A model generated the notes under the pieces. The model did no database searches. It was not told the origin of the DNA and worked only from the letters and a program-made list of their open reading frames with translations. Source: Jiangella endophytica (GTDB lineage: Bacteria; Actinomycetota; Actinomycetes; Jiangellales; Jiangellaceae). Taken from it: DNA of 64,000 bases. The position numbers were made by a program, and so were the translations under genes. The stretch covers positions 1-64,000 of the forward strand of contig NZ_QVAI01000023.1 in the NCBI RefSeq assembly GCF_003427025.1, given 5' to 3'. Shown here piece after piece: positions 34,915 through 42,913 of the stretch (positions are counted from its first letter, which is position 1; each line of letters begins with the position of its first letter).

Positions 34915-36254
34915 AGCAGTCCGGCCAGTTCCTCGTTCGCCTGCGCCAGTGCCGTCTCGGGCGACTCGTTGCCGCTGAGCGCCTTGTCCCAGGCGTTGAT
35001 CATCGCCGTCTGCACCTCGGCGCCGCGGTCCGGCGACGGCACCGGCGTGGCGTAGGAGATGGCCTCCGAGAGCGCGGTCGTCCCCTCGGGCGCGTCGTCG
35101 GTGAACGCGGGGCTGTTCGCGACGGACAGCCGGGCCGGGACGATGGTGCCGCCGATCGAGGCGTAGAACTCGCTCGCCTCCTTGGACATCATGAACTTGA
35201 TGAAGGTCCAGGCGGCGTCCTTCTTCTCCGACGCCTTGGTGATCGGCCAGGCGTCCCAGCCGACCGGCGAGCCGGGCCCGGTCTTCTGCGGCATCGGGAC
35301 GATGGCCATCTTGTCGACCAACTCCAGCCGGCGCATGTCGATGACCGGCCAGCGCCCACCCGCGATCGCTGCCAGCGTGCCCTTCGTCAGGGCCTCGCCG
35401 GCGTCGAAGGCGCCGCCGGGCTCGGGCGCGTAGCCGTTGGCGATGAGATCGCGGCAGAACTGCAGCGACTCGATCGACTGGGCGGTGTCGAAGGTCGGGG
35501 TGGCCCAGTCCTCGTCGAGCGGCGAGCCGCCGTTGGTCAGCATCCACGGCATGATCGCCGTGAACGGGTCGGAGCCGATCGGCAGGATGTAGACGCCGGC
35601 GGCCTTCAGCTTGTCGGCCGCCGTGAGGAAGTCGTCCCACGTCCAGCCCGGTGCGGGCGGCGTGGCACCGGCCGCCGCCCAGGTCTCGGTGTTGTACCAG
35701 AAGCAGACGGTGTTGTAGCCGCCCGGGATGTAGTACGTCTGCCCGTCGTGCGAGGCGTACTTCGTGTTCCACTCGACGAGGTTCGGGTCGATGTCGGCGA
35801 AGTAGTCGTCGACGACGTCCTGGTCGCGTTCCATGTAGGGCTCGAGCGGTTCGAGCAGGTCCTTCGACGCGAAGATCCGCTGCCCCTCGGTGGCGATCTG
35901 GATGATGTCGGGCACCTGGCCGCCGGCGATCCGGGTCGCCACGGTGTTGGAGAAGTCGCCCCAGGTGTCCGCGGCGATGCCCTGGGCCTTCAGCTTGATG
36001 TCCGGCTCGACCTTGTTGAACTCGGCGAACAGCTTGTTGAACGCCTCCTGCTGGTTGGCGTCGCCGCGGTACACGAACGTCAGCGTGTCGCCGCCACCAC
36101 CGCCTCCGCCACCCCCGCCGGTGGTCGAGCCGGGGCTCTCGCAGCCGGCCGCCGCGCCGAGCACCGGGACGGTCGCCGCCGCGCCCATGAGCTGTAGCAG
36201 CCGCCGGCGCGACAGGGACGTGCCGCTGGTGGGGTGGTCTGGGGTGAAGCGCAT
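34911..36254 (-). CDS. Sugar ABC transporter substrate-binding lipoprotein, probably Tat-exported
   Basis: CUT1 binding protein of 447 residues. The N-terminus carries SRRRLLQLMGAAATVPVLGA then AAGC: a twin-arginine motif plus a lipobox, so Tat export followed by lipidation is likely. A run of ten glycines after TTG forms an unusually pure linker to the mature domain, which begins DTLTFVYRGDANQQEAFNKL. Family 1 features such as VCFWYNTETWAAAGATPPAP follow. A full AAGGAGGA ribosome site (complement of 36259-36266) precedes ATG 36254. First gene of the GH116 operon, so a beta-glucoside or glycolipid-derived sugar may be the ligand. Confidence 0.94.
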   Translation of the reverse strand: MRFTPDHPTSGTSLSRRRLLQLMGAAATVPVLGAAAGCESPGSTTGGGGGGGGGGDTLTFVYRGDANQQEAFNKLFAEFNKVEPDIKLKAQGIAADTWGDFSNTVATRIAGGQVPDIIQIATEGQRIFASKDLLEPLEPYMERDQDVVDDYFADIDPNLVEWNTKYASHDGQTYYIPGGYNTVCFWYNTETWAAAGATPPAPGWTWDDFLTAADKLKAAGVYILPIGSDPFTAIMPWMLTNGGSPLDEDWATPTFDTAQSIESLQFCRDLIANGYAPEPGGAFDAGEALTKGTLAAIAGGRWPVIDMRRLELVDKMAIVPMPQKTGPGSPVGWDAWPITKASEKKDAAWTFIKFMMSKEASEFYASIGGTIVPARLSVANSPAFTDDAPEGTTALSEAISYATPVPSPDRGAEVQTAMINAWDKALSGNESPETALAQANEELAGLL

Positions 36255-36644
36255 CGGATCCTCCTTGATCGACGATGGCGAGGGTGTGGGACCGGGCGGG
36301 CCTCCGGTGTTCGGGTCACCGGTCCGGCGCGGCGCGCCGACGTGCCGGCGATCGCCGGCGACGCAGGCTGCGGCGACTCGGCCTGGTGCCCGGCACCGCC
36401 ATCGAAACCTCCGGATCGACACGTCGGAAATCGATTTCCGCGGAACGATATAGTCGAACACGACCGCCGTCAATAGCCGACACGCGGTCGCCGGGCTCAT
36501 CGGGAGGCGCCATTCCGGTGGTGACGAGGGGCGATGCCCTCCCGGCGCGTCGTCGGCGCGCCCGGCGTGGCGGCCTGGCTCCGGCATCGCGGCGGGCGCG
36601 TCGAGGCAATCGATTTCTACTCCGGACGCCCGCACGCGCTGGCG
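36255..36644. other. Long intergenic region with the GH116-operon promoter
   Basis: About 390 bases without a convincing gene. It contains the promoter and operator described at 36425-36473 and a second, weaker copy of the operator at 36605-36618 (GGCAATCGATTTCT, 12 of 14 positions as in the palindrome). The 170-base stretch between the promoter and the SBP start would be 5' untranslated leader; I see no riboswitch-like conserved core in it. Confidence 0.5.
36425..36473 (-). promoter_or_regulatory. Promoter and perfect LacI-type operator of the GH116/CUT1 operon
   Basis: On the minus strand TTGACG (36468-36473) and TATCGT (36445-36450) are 17 bp apart. Immediately downstream, over the expected start point, lies a perfect 16-bp palindrome CGGAAATCGATTTCCG (36425-36440) with the central CG of LacI-family sites. 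No LacI gene adjoins this operon, so the repressor is one of the two LacI proteins in the window or one encoded elsewhere. Confidence 0.65.
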
Positions 36645-37109
36645 ATGTCGGGAGCGGCGTCGGATCATGGTCGAGTGGACCCCGACAGCGATGCCGATTC
36701 CGCCGGGCTGGAGAAGCTCGGCCGGTCCGACTGCTACGCGCTGCTCGCGAGCGTGCCGATCGGGCGCATCGTGTTCACCGAGGGTGCACTGCCGGCCGTC
36801 CAGCCGGTGAACTTCGTTCTCGACGGCGACGATGTGATCATCCGTACGAGCATGGGGTCGAAGCTCGCGGCCGCCACCCGGTCCGCCGTCGTCGCGTTCG
36901 AGGCGGACCAGTACGACGAGGACGCCCTGACCGGCTGGTCGGTGGTGCTGGTCGGGCGCGCCGACGCGGTCGTCGACGAGGCGGAACGGCAGCGGCTCGC
37001 GACCCTCGGGCTGACGCCGTGGGCGCCGGGCATCCGGCCGCACTACATCCGCATCCGGCCCGAGATCGTCCGCGGCCGGCGGATCCCGCCCCGGCGCGTG
37101 GCGGGCTGA
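36645..37109 (+). CDS. Pyridoxamine 5'-phosphate oxidase-fold protein
   Basis: Small split-barrel flavoprotein of 154 residues. The core LASVPIGRIVFTEGALPAVQ, PVNFVLDGDDVIIRTSMGSK and AVVAFEADQYDEDALTGWSV is typical of the PNPOx-like family common in actinobacteria, members of which bind FMN or F420. The substrate is unknown. The start is uncertain: ATG 36645 and GTG 36675 are both in frame and neither has a strong ribosome site. It stands alone between the GH116-operon promoter and the convergent HTH regulator. Confidence 0.85.
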   Translation: MSGAASDHGRVDPDSDADSAGLEKLGRSDCYALLASVPIGRIVFTEGALPAVQPVNFVLDGDDVIIRTSMGSKLAAATRSAVVAFEADQYDEDALTGWSVVLVGRADAVVDEAERQRLATLGLTPWAPGIRPHYIRIRPEIVRGRRIPPRRVAG

Positions 37110-37169
37110 TCGGGCCGACCGGCTCATCGACGGGTGCGGGATCTGTGCTGCTCTGGCTACCCGGATCCC

Positions 37170-37877
37170 TCACCCATGCGCGGCCGTGCCGTCGGCGCGC
37201 AGCTCCACGCAGCACTCGTCGGGGCGCGGTGCCAGGACCGCCCGGAGGCGGCTCGCCTCCAGCCCGCTCAGCAGGCCGCTGAGGAAGGCGTGGTTGATGC
37301 CGCAGACCAGCTCGGTGGAGCGGGCGGCGAGCGGGTGGAACGGGCAGTTGCGCAGTCGCACGCAGGTCGGCGACTCGCGCGCCGGCTCGAAGCCGTAGTC
37401 GGCCAGCAGGCCCTCGGTCAGCGTCAGTGCCCGCTCGGCCCCGAGCCGGCCCGGTGTCGTGCGGGCCCGCTCCGCCGCGCCGGCGTCGGTGCCGTGCTGG
37501 CGTGCCACACGGACCGAGGCCTCGCGCGCGTTCTCGCCGTCGTGCTCGGTGAGCGCCGCGTCGATGAGGACCTCGGCGAGCATGGCGTGCTGCCGTTGCG
37601 GGATGGCGACCTGGATGTCGTCCTGTGCGGGCTCGTACACCTTGGGTGTGCGCCCGACCTTGCGGATGCCGCCGACGGGCTCGAAGCGCGCCCGCAGCAG
37701 GCCTGCGTCGACCAGCTTGTCGAGGTGGAACGCGGCGAGCTTGCGCGAGATGCCGGCCGAGGCGGCCGCCTCGTCGCGGGTGACCGGCCGCCGGGCCTGC
37801 CGGATGAAGGCGTACATCCGGCGGCGCAGCGGCTCGTCCAGCGCGGCGACGGCGCTGATCGCGGCCTCTCGCGTCAC
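37170..37877 (-). CDS. HTH regulator with cysteine cluster, SufR/ArsR-like
   Basis: Winged-HTH protein of 235 residues from GTG 37877. The N-terminal DNA-binding domain is about residues 15-75 (RPVTRDEAAASAGISRKLAA; FHLDKLVDAGLLRARFEPVG). The C-terminal half holds conserved-looking cysteines: TCVRLRNCPFH, then ELVCGINHA 13 residues on, and DECCVEL near the end. This arrangement (Cys-x13-Cys plus flanking Cys) resembles SufR-type iron-sulfur or metal-binding repressors; cofactor and signal are not shown. It is divergent from folE with a repeat between them. Confidence 0.82.
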   Translation of the reverse strand: MTREAAISAVAALDEPLRRRMYAFIRQARRPVTRDEAAASAGISRKLAAFHLDKLVDAGLLRARFEPVGGIRKVGRTPKVYEPAQDDIQVAIPQRQHAMLAEVLIDAALTEHDGENAREASVRVARQHGTDAGAAERARTTPGRLGAERALTLTEGLLADYGFEPARESPTCVRLRNCPFHPLAARSTELVCGINHAFLSGLLSGLEASRLRAVLAPRPDECCVELRADGTAAHG

Positions 37878-37942
37878 ACGGACACGATAACGCGTACCGC
37901 GATGAGTTCAATCCGCATCGCTTGACCACGATGGGTAATAAG

Positions 37943-37958
37943 ACCAATACTTGTTGGT
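37943..37958. promoter_or_regulatory. Inverted repeat between the cysteine-rich regulator and folE
   Basis: ACCAA (37943-37947) and TTGGT (37954-37958) are perfect complements with a six-base spacer, in an unusually AT-rich stretch (37930-37968) of this GC-rich window. It lies about 65 bases before the regulator's start and some 80 before folE. A candidate operator for the divergent regulator. A TTGACC at 37922-37927 may be a -35 element, but I see no convincing -10. Confidence 0.35.
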
Positions 37959-37986
37959 GAAATAGTTCCTGCCGCGGAGGCCGACG

Positions 37987-38037
37987 ATGATCATGAGCAT
38001 CGAACACGCGAAGCGGCCCGACGGCGTCCGGCGGTGA
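37987..38037 (+). CDS. 16-codon upstream ORF coupled to folE
   Basis: ATG 37987, with an excellent GCGGAGG six bases upstream, opens a frame reading MIMSIEHAKRPDGVRR and stopping at TGA 38035-38037. The stop overlaps a GTG (38034) that is in frame with folE and lies two bases before the folE ATG at 38040. folE has no other good ribosome site, so it is probably translated by reinitiation after this peptide. The peptide has no recognisable family. A frameshift joining the two frames is a less likely alternative. Confidence 0.5.
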   Translation: MIMSIEHAKRPDGVRR

Positions 38038-38039
38038 CG

Positions 38040-38639
38040 ATGGACGCCTCGAGTCACCTGCGGGTGGTCCACGAGCCCGAGGACGGTGTCGACCTCGACG
38101 CCGCCGAGCGGGCCGCCGCCGACTTCATGCGCGCCCTCGGCGTCCACTCCGACGCCGAGGGGACGCGGCGCACGCCGGCGCGGATGGCCCGCGCCTACGC
38201 CGAGCTGTTCAGCCCGCGCCCGTTCGACCTCACCACGTTCCCCAACGACGAGGGCTACGACGAGCTCGTGCTGGCGCGTGACATCCCGGTCCGCTCCGTC
38301 TGCGAGCACCACCTGCTGCCGTTCGTCGGCGTCGCGCACGTGGGCTACCTGCCTGGCGAACGCATCCTGGGACTGTCGAAGCTGGCCCGCATCGTCGAGC
38401 ACTTCGCCCGCCGGCCCCAGGTGCAGGAACGCCTGACCAAACAGGTCGCCGACTGGCTCGCCGGGCGGCTGGACCCCAAGGGCGTCGGCGTCGTCATCGA
38501 GGCCGAGCACAGCTGCATGGTGCTGCGCGGCGTCCAGGCCATCGGCTCGACCACCGTCACGTCGACCCTGCTCGGCACCCTGCGCGACGACGGCCGCTCC
38601 CGGCAGGAGTTCTTCGCGCTCTCCGGAGTCCAGGGCTGA
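38040..38639 (+). CDS. folE: GTP cyclohydrolase I (FolE)
   Basis: Converts GTP to 7,8-dihydroneopterin triphosphate, the first step to folate and other pterins. The 199-residue protein has the zinc-site motif RSVCEHHLLPF (Cys88, His91), the second zinc Cys159 in EAEHSCMVLRGV, and the conserved LSKLARIVEHFARRPQVQER and LTKQVADWL segments, so it is a complete type I enzyme. ATG 38040 is chosen; GTG 38034, overlapping the upstream ORF's stop, is the alternative. It is not beside other folate genes. Its partner is a divergent cysteine-rich HTH regulator, which suggests a conditionally expressed, possibly second, folE. Confidence 0.93.
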   Translation: MDASSHLRVVHEPEDGVDLDAAERAAADFMRALGVHSDAEGTRRTPARMARAYAELFSPRPFDLTTFPNDEGYDELVLARDIPVRSVCEHHLLPFVGVAHVGYLPGERILGLSKLARIVEHFARRPQVQERLTKQVADWLAGRLDPKGVGVVIEAEHSCMVLRGVQAIGSTTVTSTLLGTLRDDGRSRQEFFALSGVQG

Positions 38640-38676
38640 GGCACACTGACGACGGGCGGGCCGCGGGAGAGCGGCG

Positions 38677-39675
38677 TCAGCTCGCGAGGTAGACCAGCAG
38701 CGGACCGGCGATGATCAGGGCGATCATCGTGCCGTGGAGGAGCTTGTGGTCGGCCAGCAGCGCCACGAACTCCCGCAGGAACGCGTTGGGGACGTAGTAC
38801 CGGGCGGTCCTGGCGCCGGTGACCTGTGCCGGCAGCCGGAGCTGACGGGACTGGATGGCGGCGCGCAGCGCGTGGTAGCTGCTGGTGACCACGAGCAGCC
38901 GGCCGCCGGCGCCGCGCTCGGCGAGCAGCCGCTGGCTGAGGACGAGGTTCTCGCGGGTCGACCGCGACCGGTCCTCCTCGACCACCAGCTCGCCGGGGAT
39001 GCCCTGCTCGCGCAGGTAGCCGCCCATCGCCTCCGCCTCGGCGAGCGGCTCGTCGGGCCCCTGGCCGCCGGACGCGACGATGAGCGGGGTGTGTCCGGCG
39101 GCCACCTCGCGGTGGTAGAGCTGGACGGCCTTGTCGAGGCGGCTGGCCAGCAGGGGCGGGACGGTGCCGCGGTGGACGCTCGAGCCGAGGACGACGATCG
39201 CGGCGTGCCCGGGCCGCGGCGTGAACCGGGAGTACACCAGTGCGTAGAGCGTCACCAGGGTGAAGACGAACCCGATGTAGCCGGCCACGCCGAGCAGCGA
39301 CAGCAGCAGCGCCGGCAGCACGCCGGGCTCCTGCGAGCGGGCGACGATCAGAAAGCCTGCCGGCACCACCACGACGACGGCGACGATGGCGAGGCCGGCC
39401 AGCAGCGACATCGCGTTGCCGAGCCGGAACCGCTCGCGGCGCAGCACGCCGACGCCGTTGACGATCAGCAGCACCGCCAGCCCGACCACGAGCAGTGGCG
39501 ACGCCACGATGACGACGACCAGTGCCTCCGGCGCGAGCTCGCCGAGCAGTCCGAGCAGCACCAGCCCCGCGCCGAGCAGCAGCAGGAGTCCGTTGCTCAG
39601 CCGTCGTGGCTCGCGGTGGAAGCGCCAGGCGAAGACGGCGAGCAGGGCGCCGCCGAGAACGAGCTGCGACGTCAT
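38677..39675 (-). CDS. Membrane protein with YdcF/DUF218 domain
   Basis: 332 residues. The N-terminal half has five or so membrane segments (SNGLLLLLGAGLVLLGLLGE; LVVVIVASPLLVVGLAVLLI; LLAGLAIVAVVVVVPAGFLI). The C-terminal half is the YdcF/DUF218 domain: AIVVLGSSVHRGTVPPLLAS, IVASGGQGPDEPLAEAEAMG, EDRSRSTRENLVLSQ and VVTSSYHALRA. Family members such as SanA and ElyC act in envelope integrity, but the biochemical role is unclear. A last hydrophobic segment closes the protein. Single gene, ATG 39675. Confidence 0.9.
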   Translation of the reverse strand: MTSQLVLGGALLAVFAWRFHREPRRLSNGLLLLLGAGLVLLGLLGELAPEALVVVIVASPLLVVGLAVLLIVNGVGVLRRERFRLGNAMSLLAGLAIVAVVVVVPAGFLIVARSQEPGVLPALLLSLLGVAGYIGFVFTLVTLYALVYSRFTPRPGHAAIVVLGSSVHRGTVPPLLASRLDKAVQLYHREVAAGHTPLIVASGGQGPDEPLAEAEAMGGYLREQGIPGELVVEEDRSRSTRENLVLSQRLLAERGAGGRLLVVTSSYHALRAAIQSRQLRLPAQVTGARTARYYVPNAFLREFVALLADHKLLHGTMIALIIAGPLLVYLAS

Positions 39676-39774
39676 GCGCGCACAGTAACCGGGCCGCCGA
39701 GGTCGCCGCGGGAGCTTCGGCCAGACCGGGAAACTCGCTTGCGCGCCCGGCGGACGCCCAGCATCGTGAGCGGG

Positions 39775-40335
39775 ATGAGCGATGCGCCCGAACGGTGGAC
39801 CCAGGCGACCGTCTATGCGGACATGTGGGTCGACCCTGCCGACGACCCCCGCAACTCCGAGGGCACCAGTCCCGACGGCGAACTGGCCACGCTGCAGGAG
39901 TACATCAAGGACTACCGGCTGACGCTGCGGATGAAGTGCGAGGGCCTCGACCCCGAGCAGCTGGCCCGCCGGTCGGTGCCGCCGTCGACGATGTCGCTGC
40001 TGGGCCTGGTGCGGCACCTGGCCGAGGTCGAGCGCGACTGGCGCAACTGGGTCCGTCCCGACGACCCCGCGCCGAAGCTCTACGGGCCGCGCGACTCCGA
40101 CTTCGACGGCGCCGTCGGCGAGCAGTCCGTCGTCGACGGCGCGTTCGCCGATCTCGCCCGCGAGCAGGCGGCCACCGACGCGGTGGTGGCCGCGTATCCC
40201 GACCTCGGCACCCGGGTGGGCCACGACGGCCTCGCCATCCGCGAACTGCTGGTCCACCGGGTCGAGGAGTACGCCCGCCACTGCGGCCACGCCGACCTGC
40301 TGCGCGAGTGCATCGACGGCCGGGTGGGTCAGTAG
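39775..40335 (+). CDS. DinB/DUF664 family protein
   Basis: Four-helix-bundle protein of 186 residues of the DinB/DUF664 type. Candidate metal-binding histidines stand in VRHLAEVERDWRNW, LLVHRVEEYARHCGHADLLR. Related proteins are mycothiol- or bacillithiol-dependent transferases or have unknown roles. ATG 39775 is chosen; a GTG three codons earlier (39766) is in frame. No operon partner. Confidence 0.88.
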   Translation: MSDAPERWTQATVYADMWVDPADDPRNSEGTSPDGELATLQEYIKDYRLTLRMKCEGLDPEQLARRSVPPSTMSLLGLVRHLAEVERDWRNWVRPDDPAPKLYGPRDSDFDGAVGEQSVVDGAFADLAREQAATDAVVAAYPDLGTRVGHDGLAIRELLVHRVEEYARHCGHADLLRECIDGRVGQ

Positions 40336-40390
40336 CCGCCGTCACCGGGTGAGCTCCGGTCGTCGGCGGGCCGCCGGCGACGTGAGGGCG

Positions 40391-40693
40391 TCAGCGGCTC
40401 GCGCAGCCGACGCACACCCGCGTCCACGGCCGCAGTTCGAGGCGCTCGACCGGGATCGCCGCGCCGCAGCGTGCGCACGCGCCGAAGGCACCGCGGGCGA
40501 GCCGGTTCTGTGCGGCCTCGACGTCGCTGAGGATGCGGGCGACGCTCGCGCGGTGCGCGGCGGCGGGGGAGTCGCCGACGGCCTCGGCGAGGTCGTCGAG
40601 CTGGCGGCGGCGGCCGGTCGCGGCCTCGTCGAGCGCGGCCTCGATGCGGGCCCGGGCGTCGTCGTCGATGGCGGGGTAGGTGGGTGTGGTCAT
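40391..40693 (-). CDS. DksA/TraR-type C4 zinc-finger protein
   Basis: Small protein of 100 residues with a coiled-coil-like N-terminal half and a C-terminal C4 zinc finger: CARCG (Cys73, Cys76) and CVGC (Cys94, Cys97). This is the DksA/TraR fold; actinobacterial members of this size are mostly uncharacterised, and some relatives bind RNA polymerase. The acidic loop-tip residues needed for classical DksA action are not evident. ATG 40693, preceded by GGAG. Confidence 0.9.
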   Translation of the reverse strand: MTTPTYPAIDDDARARIEAALDEAATGRRRQLDDLAEAVGDSPAAAHRASVARILSDVEAAQNRLARGAFGACARCGAAIPVERLELRPWTRVCVGCASR

Positions 40694-40771
40694 GCTGCTG
40701 CTCCTGGGGCGTGCCGATGAGCGCGCGGGCGCGCTGGGATCACGCGCGGACGGCGCGTGGTGATGGCGGGG

Positions 40772-40936
40772 TCAGGAGCAGCGGGGCGGCGCGCGGTCGA
40801 CGCTGCGACGCAGGACGTCGAGGCCGCGGATGCCGCGGGCGTTCTGGGCCAGCTGGAGTGCCAGCAGCGCCGGCCCGGCGAGGACGTGGGCGGGCTCGGA
40901 CGTCGCCGTCTGTGCCGCAGCCCACCCCGAGATCAT
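40772..40936 (-). CDS. Possible small protein (54 aa), hypothetical
   Basis: Reads MISGWAAAQTATSEPAHVLA then GPALLALQLAQNARGIRGLD and ends VDRAPPRCS. The reading frame has plausible actinobacterial codon use and alanine/leucine-rich helices, but no strong ribosome site and no recognised family. It occupies the 286-base gap between the DksA-like gene and the response regulator. Could be a chance frame. Confidence 0.25.
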   Translation of the reverse strand: MISGWAAAQTATSEPAHVLAGPALLALQLAQNARGIRGLDVLRRSVDRAPPRCS

Positions 40937-40979
40937 GGCCGCACCATAGCAACGAAACCCGCGGGGACCAACGCGCCTG

Positions 40980-41669
40980 TCAGGGGACGCTGACCAGCCC
41001 GGTCTCGTAGGCGGTGACGACGAGCTGGGCGCGGTCGCGCGCGCCGAGCTTGAAGAACAGCCGGGAGACGTGCGTCTTGGCGGTGAGCGGCGAGAGCACG
41101 AGCCGCTCGGCGATCTCGTGGTTGGACAGGCCGCGCCCGACCAGCGCCAGGATCTCGCGCTCGCGCGGGGTGAGGTCGGCCAGCCGGTCGTCGGGTGGCG
41201 GCGGCGCCGGCGCCTCGGCCACGCCCGGCGCGGCGGACGCGACGTAGGCCTCGATCAGCCGCTTGGTGACCCGGGGCGCCAGCAGCGCCTGGCCGTCGTG
41301 CACCAGCCGGACCGCCTCGACCAGCGCCTCCGGTTCGACGTCCTTGAGCAGGAACCCCGCGGCGCCGGCGCGCAGGGCGCCGAACACGTACTCGTCCAGC
41401 TCGAACGTCGTCAGCACGATCACCTTGACCACCGGCAGCCTGGCGTCGGCGGTGATGCGCCTGGTGGCCTCGAGCCCGTCGACGTGGGGCATGCGGACGT
41501 CCATCAGCACGACGTCGGGGACCGTCTCGACGGCCAGCCGGACCGCCTCGCCGCCGTCGACGGCCTCGCCGACGACCTCGATGCCGGGCTCGGAGTTCAG
41601 CAGGGCCCGGAACCCGGCGCGCACCAGCGTCTGGTCGTCGACCAGCAGCACGCGGATGGGGGCGGTCAC
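40980..41669 (-). CDS. Response regulator, NarL/FixJ family
   Basis: Transcription factor of 229 residues. Receiver domain IRVLLVDDQTLVRAGFRALL with phospho-acceptor Asp in DVVLMDVRMP and the switch lysine in GFLLKDVEPE; then an Ala/Pro linker and the LuxR HTH (LTPREREILALVGRGLSNHE; IAERLVLSPLTAKTHVSRLF). Its GTG start overlaps the histidine kinase stop by four bases. It should control the MMPL exporter operon or envelope-stress genes. Confidence 0.95.
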   Translation of the reverse strand: MTAPIRVLLVDDQTLVRAGFRALLNSEPGIEVVGEAVDGGEAVRLAVETVPDVVLMDVRMPHVDGLEATRRITADARLPVVKVIVLTTFELDEYVFGALRAGAAGFLLKDVEPEALVEAVRLVHDGQALLAPRVTKRLIEAYVASAAPGVAEAPAPPPPDDRLADLTPREREILALVGRGLSNHEIAERLVLSPLTAKTHVSRLFFKLGARDRAQLVVTAYETGLVSVP

Positions 41670-42913
41670 GGCACGCCCACCGGCAGCGACGCCGCCACCC
41701 GCCAGCCGCCGCCGTCGCGCGGGCCGGCCTCGAACGACCCGCCGACCGCGGCGGCCCGCTCGCGCATGCCGCGCAGGCCGTTGCCGGAGCCCGCGCGGCC
41801 GTCCGGCGCCGGTCCGCTGCCGCGGTCGTTCTCGACCTCGATGACGATCCTGTCGTCGCGGTGGGCGACCCGCACACGTGCGGTGGTGGGCCCGGCGTGG
41901 CGCAGCACGTTGGTCAGTGCCTCCTGGACGATCCGGTAGCCGGTGGCGTCGATGGCGGCCGGCAGCGCGCCGACCGCGGGGTCGACGTCGACGTCGAGCT
42001 CCACGCCGGCCGAGCCGAGGCCCTCGCGCAGTTCCTCGATGCCGGCCATGCCCTGCGTGGGCCGGACCGGCGCCGCCGTGACGGCCTCGACGCCCTCCTC
42101 GCGGAGCAGGCCGAGGACGGAGCGCAGGTCGTCCAGCGACGCGCCGCTGACCCGTTTGATCTCGCGCAGCGTGGACCGGGCCTGGTCGGGGTCGCGGTCC
42201 AGCAGGTGCGCGCCGACGCCGGCCTGCACGTTGATGGCCACCATCGCGTGCGCGACGACGTCGTGGACGTCGCGGGCGATGCGCAGCCGCTCCTCGCCCA
42301 CCCGGCGCAGCGCCTCCTCCTCGCGGGTCCGCTCGGCCGACTCGGCGCGGTCGACCAGCGCGGCGGTGTAGGCGCGGCGGTCGTGGGCGGCGACGCCGAG
42401 CGCGAGCGGGATCGCGACGAACGCGAGGTTCTTCGCGGTGTCCCAGGTGAGGTACCCGTGCGGGCTGTACACCTGCAGGATCAGCACGACCAGCGGCAGC
42501 GCGAGCGCGCCGGCCACGAGGGCGGCCCGTCGCCCGCGGTCCTCGGCGAGCGCGTAGGCGCAGATCATCGCCGGGCCGGCGATGGTGACGTAGATGCCGG
42601 CGCCTGACATGACGGCGAGCAACAGCAGCATCGCCAGGGTGAGCGCCGCCACCGGAGCCTTGCGGCGCAGCAGCACCGGCGCCGCGGCCAGCACGACGGC
42701 GCCGACGGAGACGACGGTGACGTCGGCATCCGGCGTCCGGGCGACGTCGATGATCATGAGCGCCACGCACAGCGCGAACCCGGCCGCGTCGAGGACGCGG
42801 TCGCGGACGGAGCCGGCGGGCAGCAGGGTCACGACGTTCACGGTAGTGACGAGACGCCCGGCTCGTCGTCCTCCCAGGGGAGTACGTCGAGCCGGGCGTT
42901 CGTACGCCGTCAC
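41666..42913 (-). CDS. Sensor histidine kinase, NarL-partner type (HisKA_3)
   Basis: 415 residues from GTG 42913, which overlaps the MMPL stop (GTGA). Four to six membrane helices in residues about 40-175 form an intramembrane-type sensor with hardly any extracellular loop. The dimerisation motif RIARDVHDVVAHAMVAINVQ places the phosphorylated His at 217; the HATPase domain has YRIVQEALTNVLRHAG and SGNGLRGMRERAAAVGGSFE. The start is uncertain; later GTG codons before LLPAGSVRD are possible. Membrane-embedded sensing and coupling with an MMPL exporter suggest a response to membrane-active compounds. Confidence 0.93.
   Translation of the reverse strand: MTAYERPARRTPLGGRRAGRLVTTVNVVTLLPAGSVRDRVLDAAGFALCVALMIIDVARTPDADVTVVSVGAVVLAAAPVLLRRKAPVAALTLAMLLLLAVMSGAGIYVTIAGPAMICAYALAEDRGRRAALVAGALALPLVVLILQVYSPHGYLTWDTAKNLAFVAIPLALGVAAHDRRAYTAALVDRAESAERTREEEALRRVGEERLRIARDVHDVVAHAMVAINVQAGVGAHLLDRDPDQARSTLREIKRVSGASLDDLRSVLGLLREEGVEAVTAAPVRPTQGMAGIEELREGLGSAGVELDVDVDPAVGALPAAIDATGYRIVQEALTNVLRHAGPTTARVRVAHRDDRIVIEVENDRGSGPAPDGRAGSGNGLRGMRERAAAVGGSFEAGPRDGGGWRVAASLPVGVP

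Noticed and set aside
40740-40952. 70-codon minus-strand frame between the DksA-like and response regulator genes
   Set aside because: Arg/Pro-rich composition with no ribosome site; the overlapping 54-codon frame at 40772-40936 has more normal composition and is kept only as a weak candidate.
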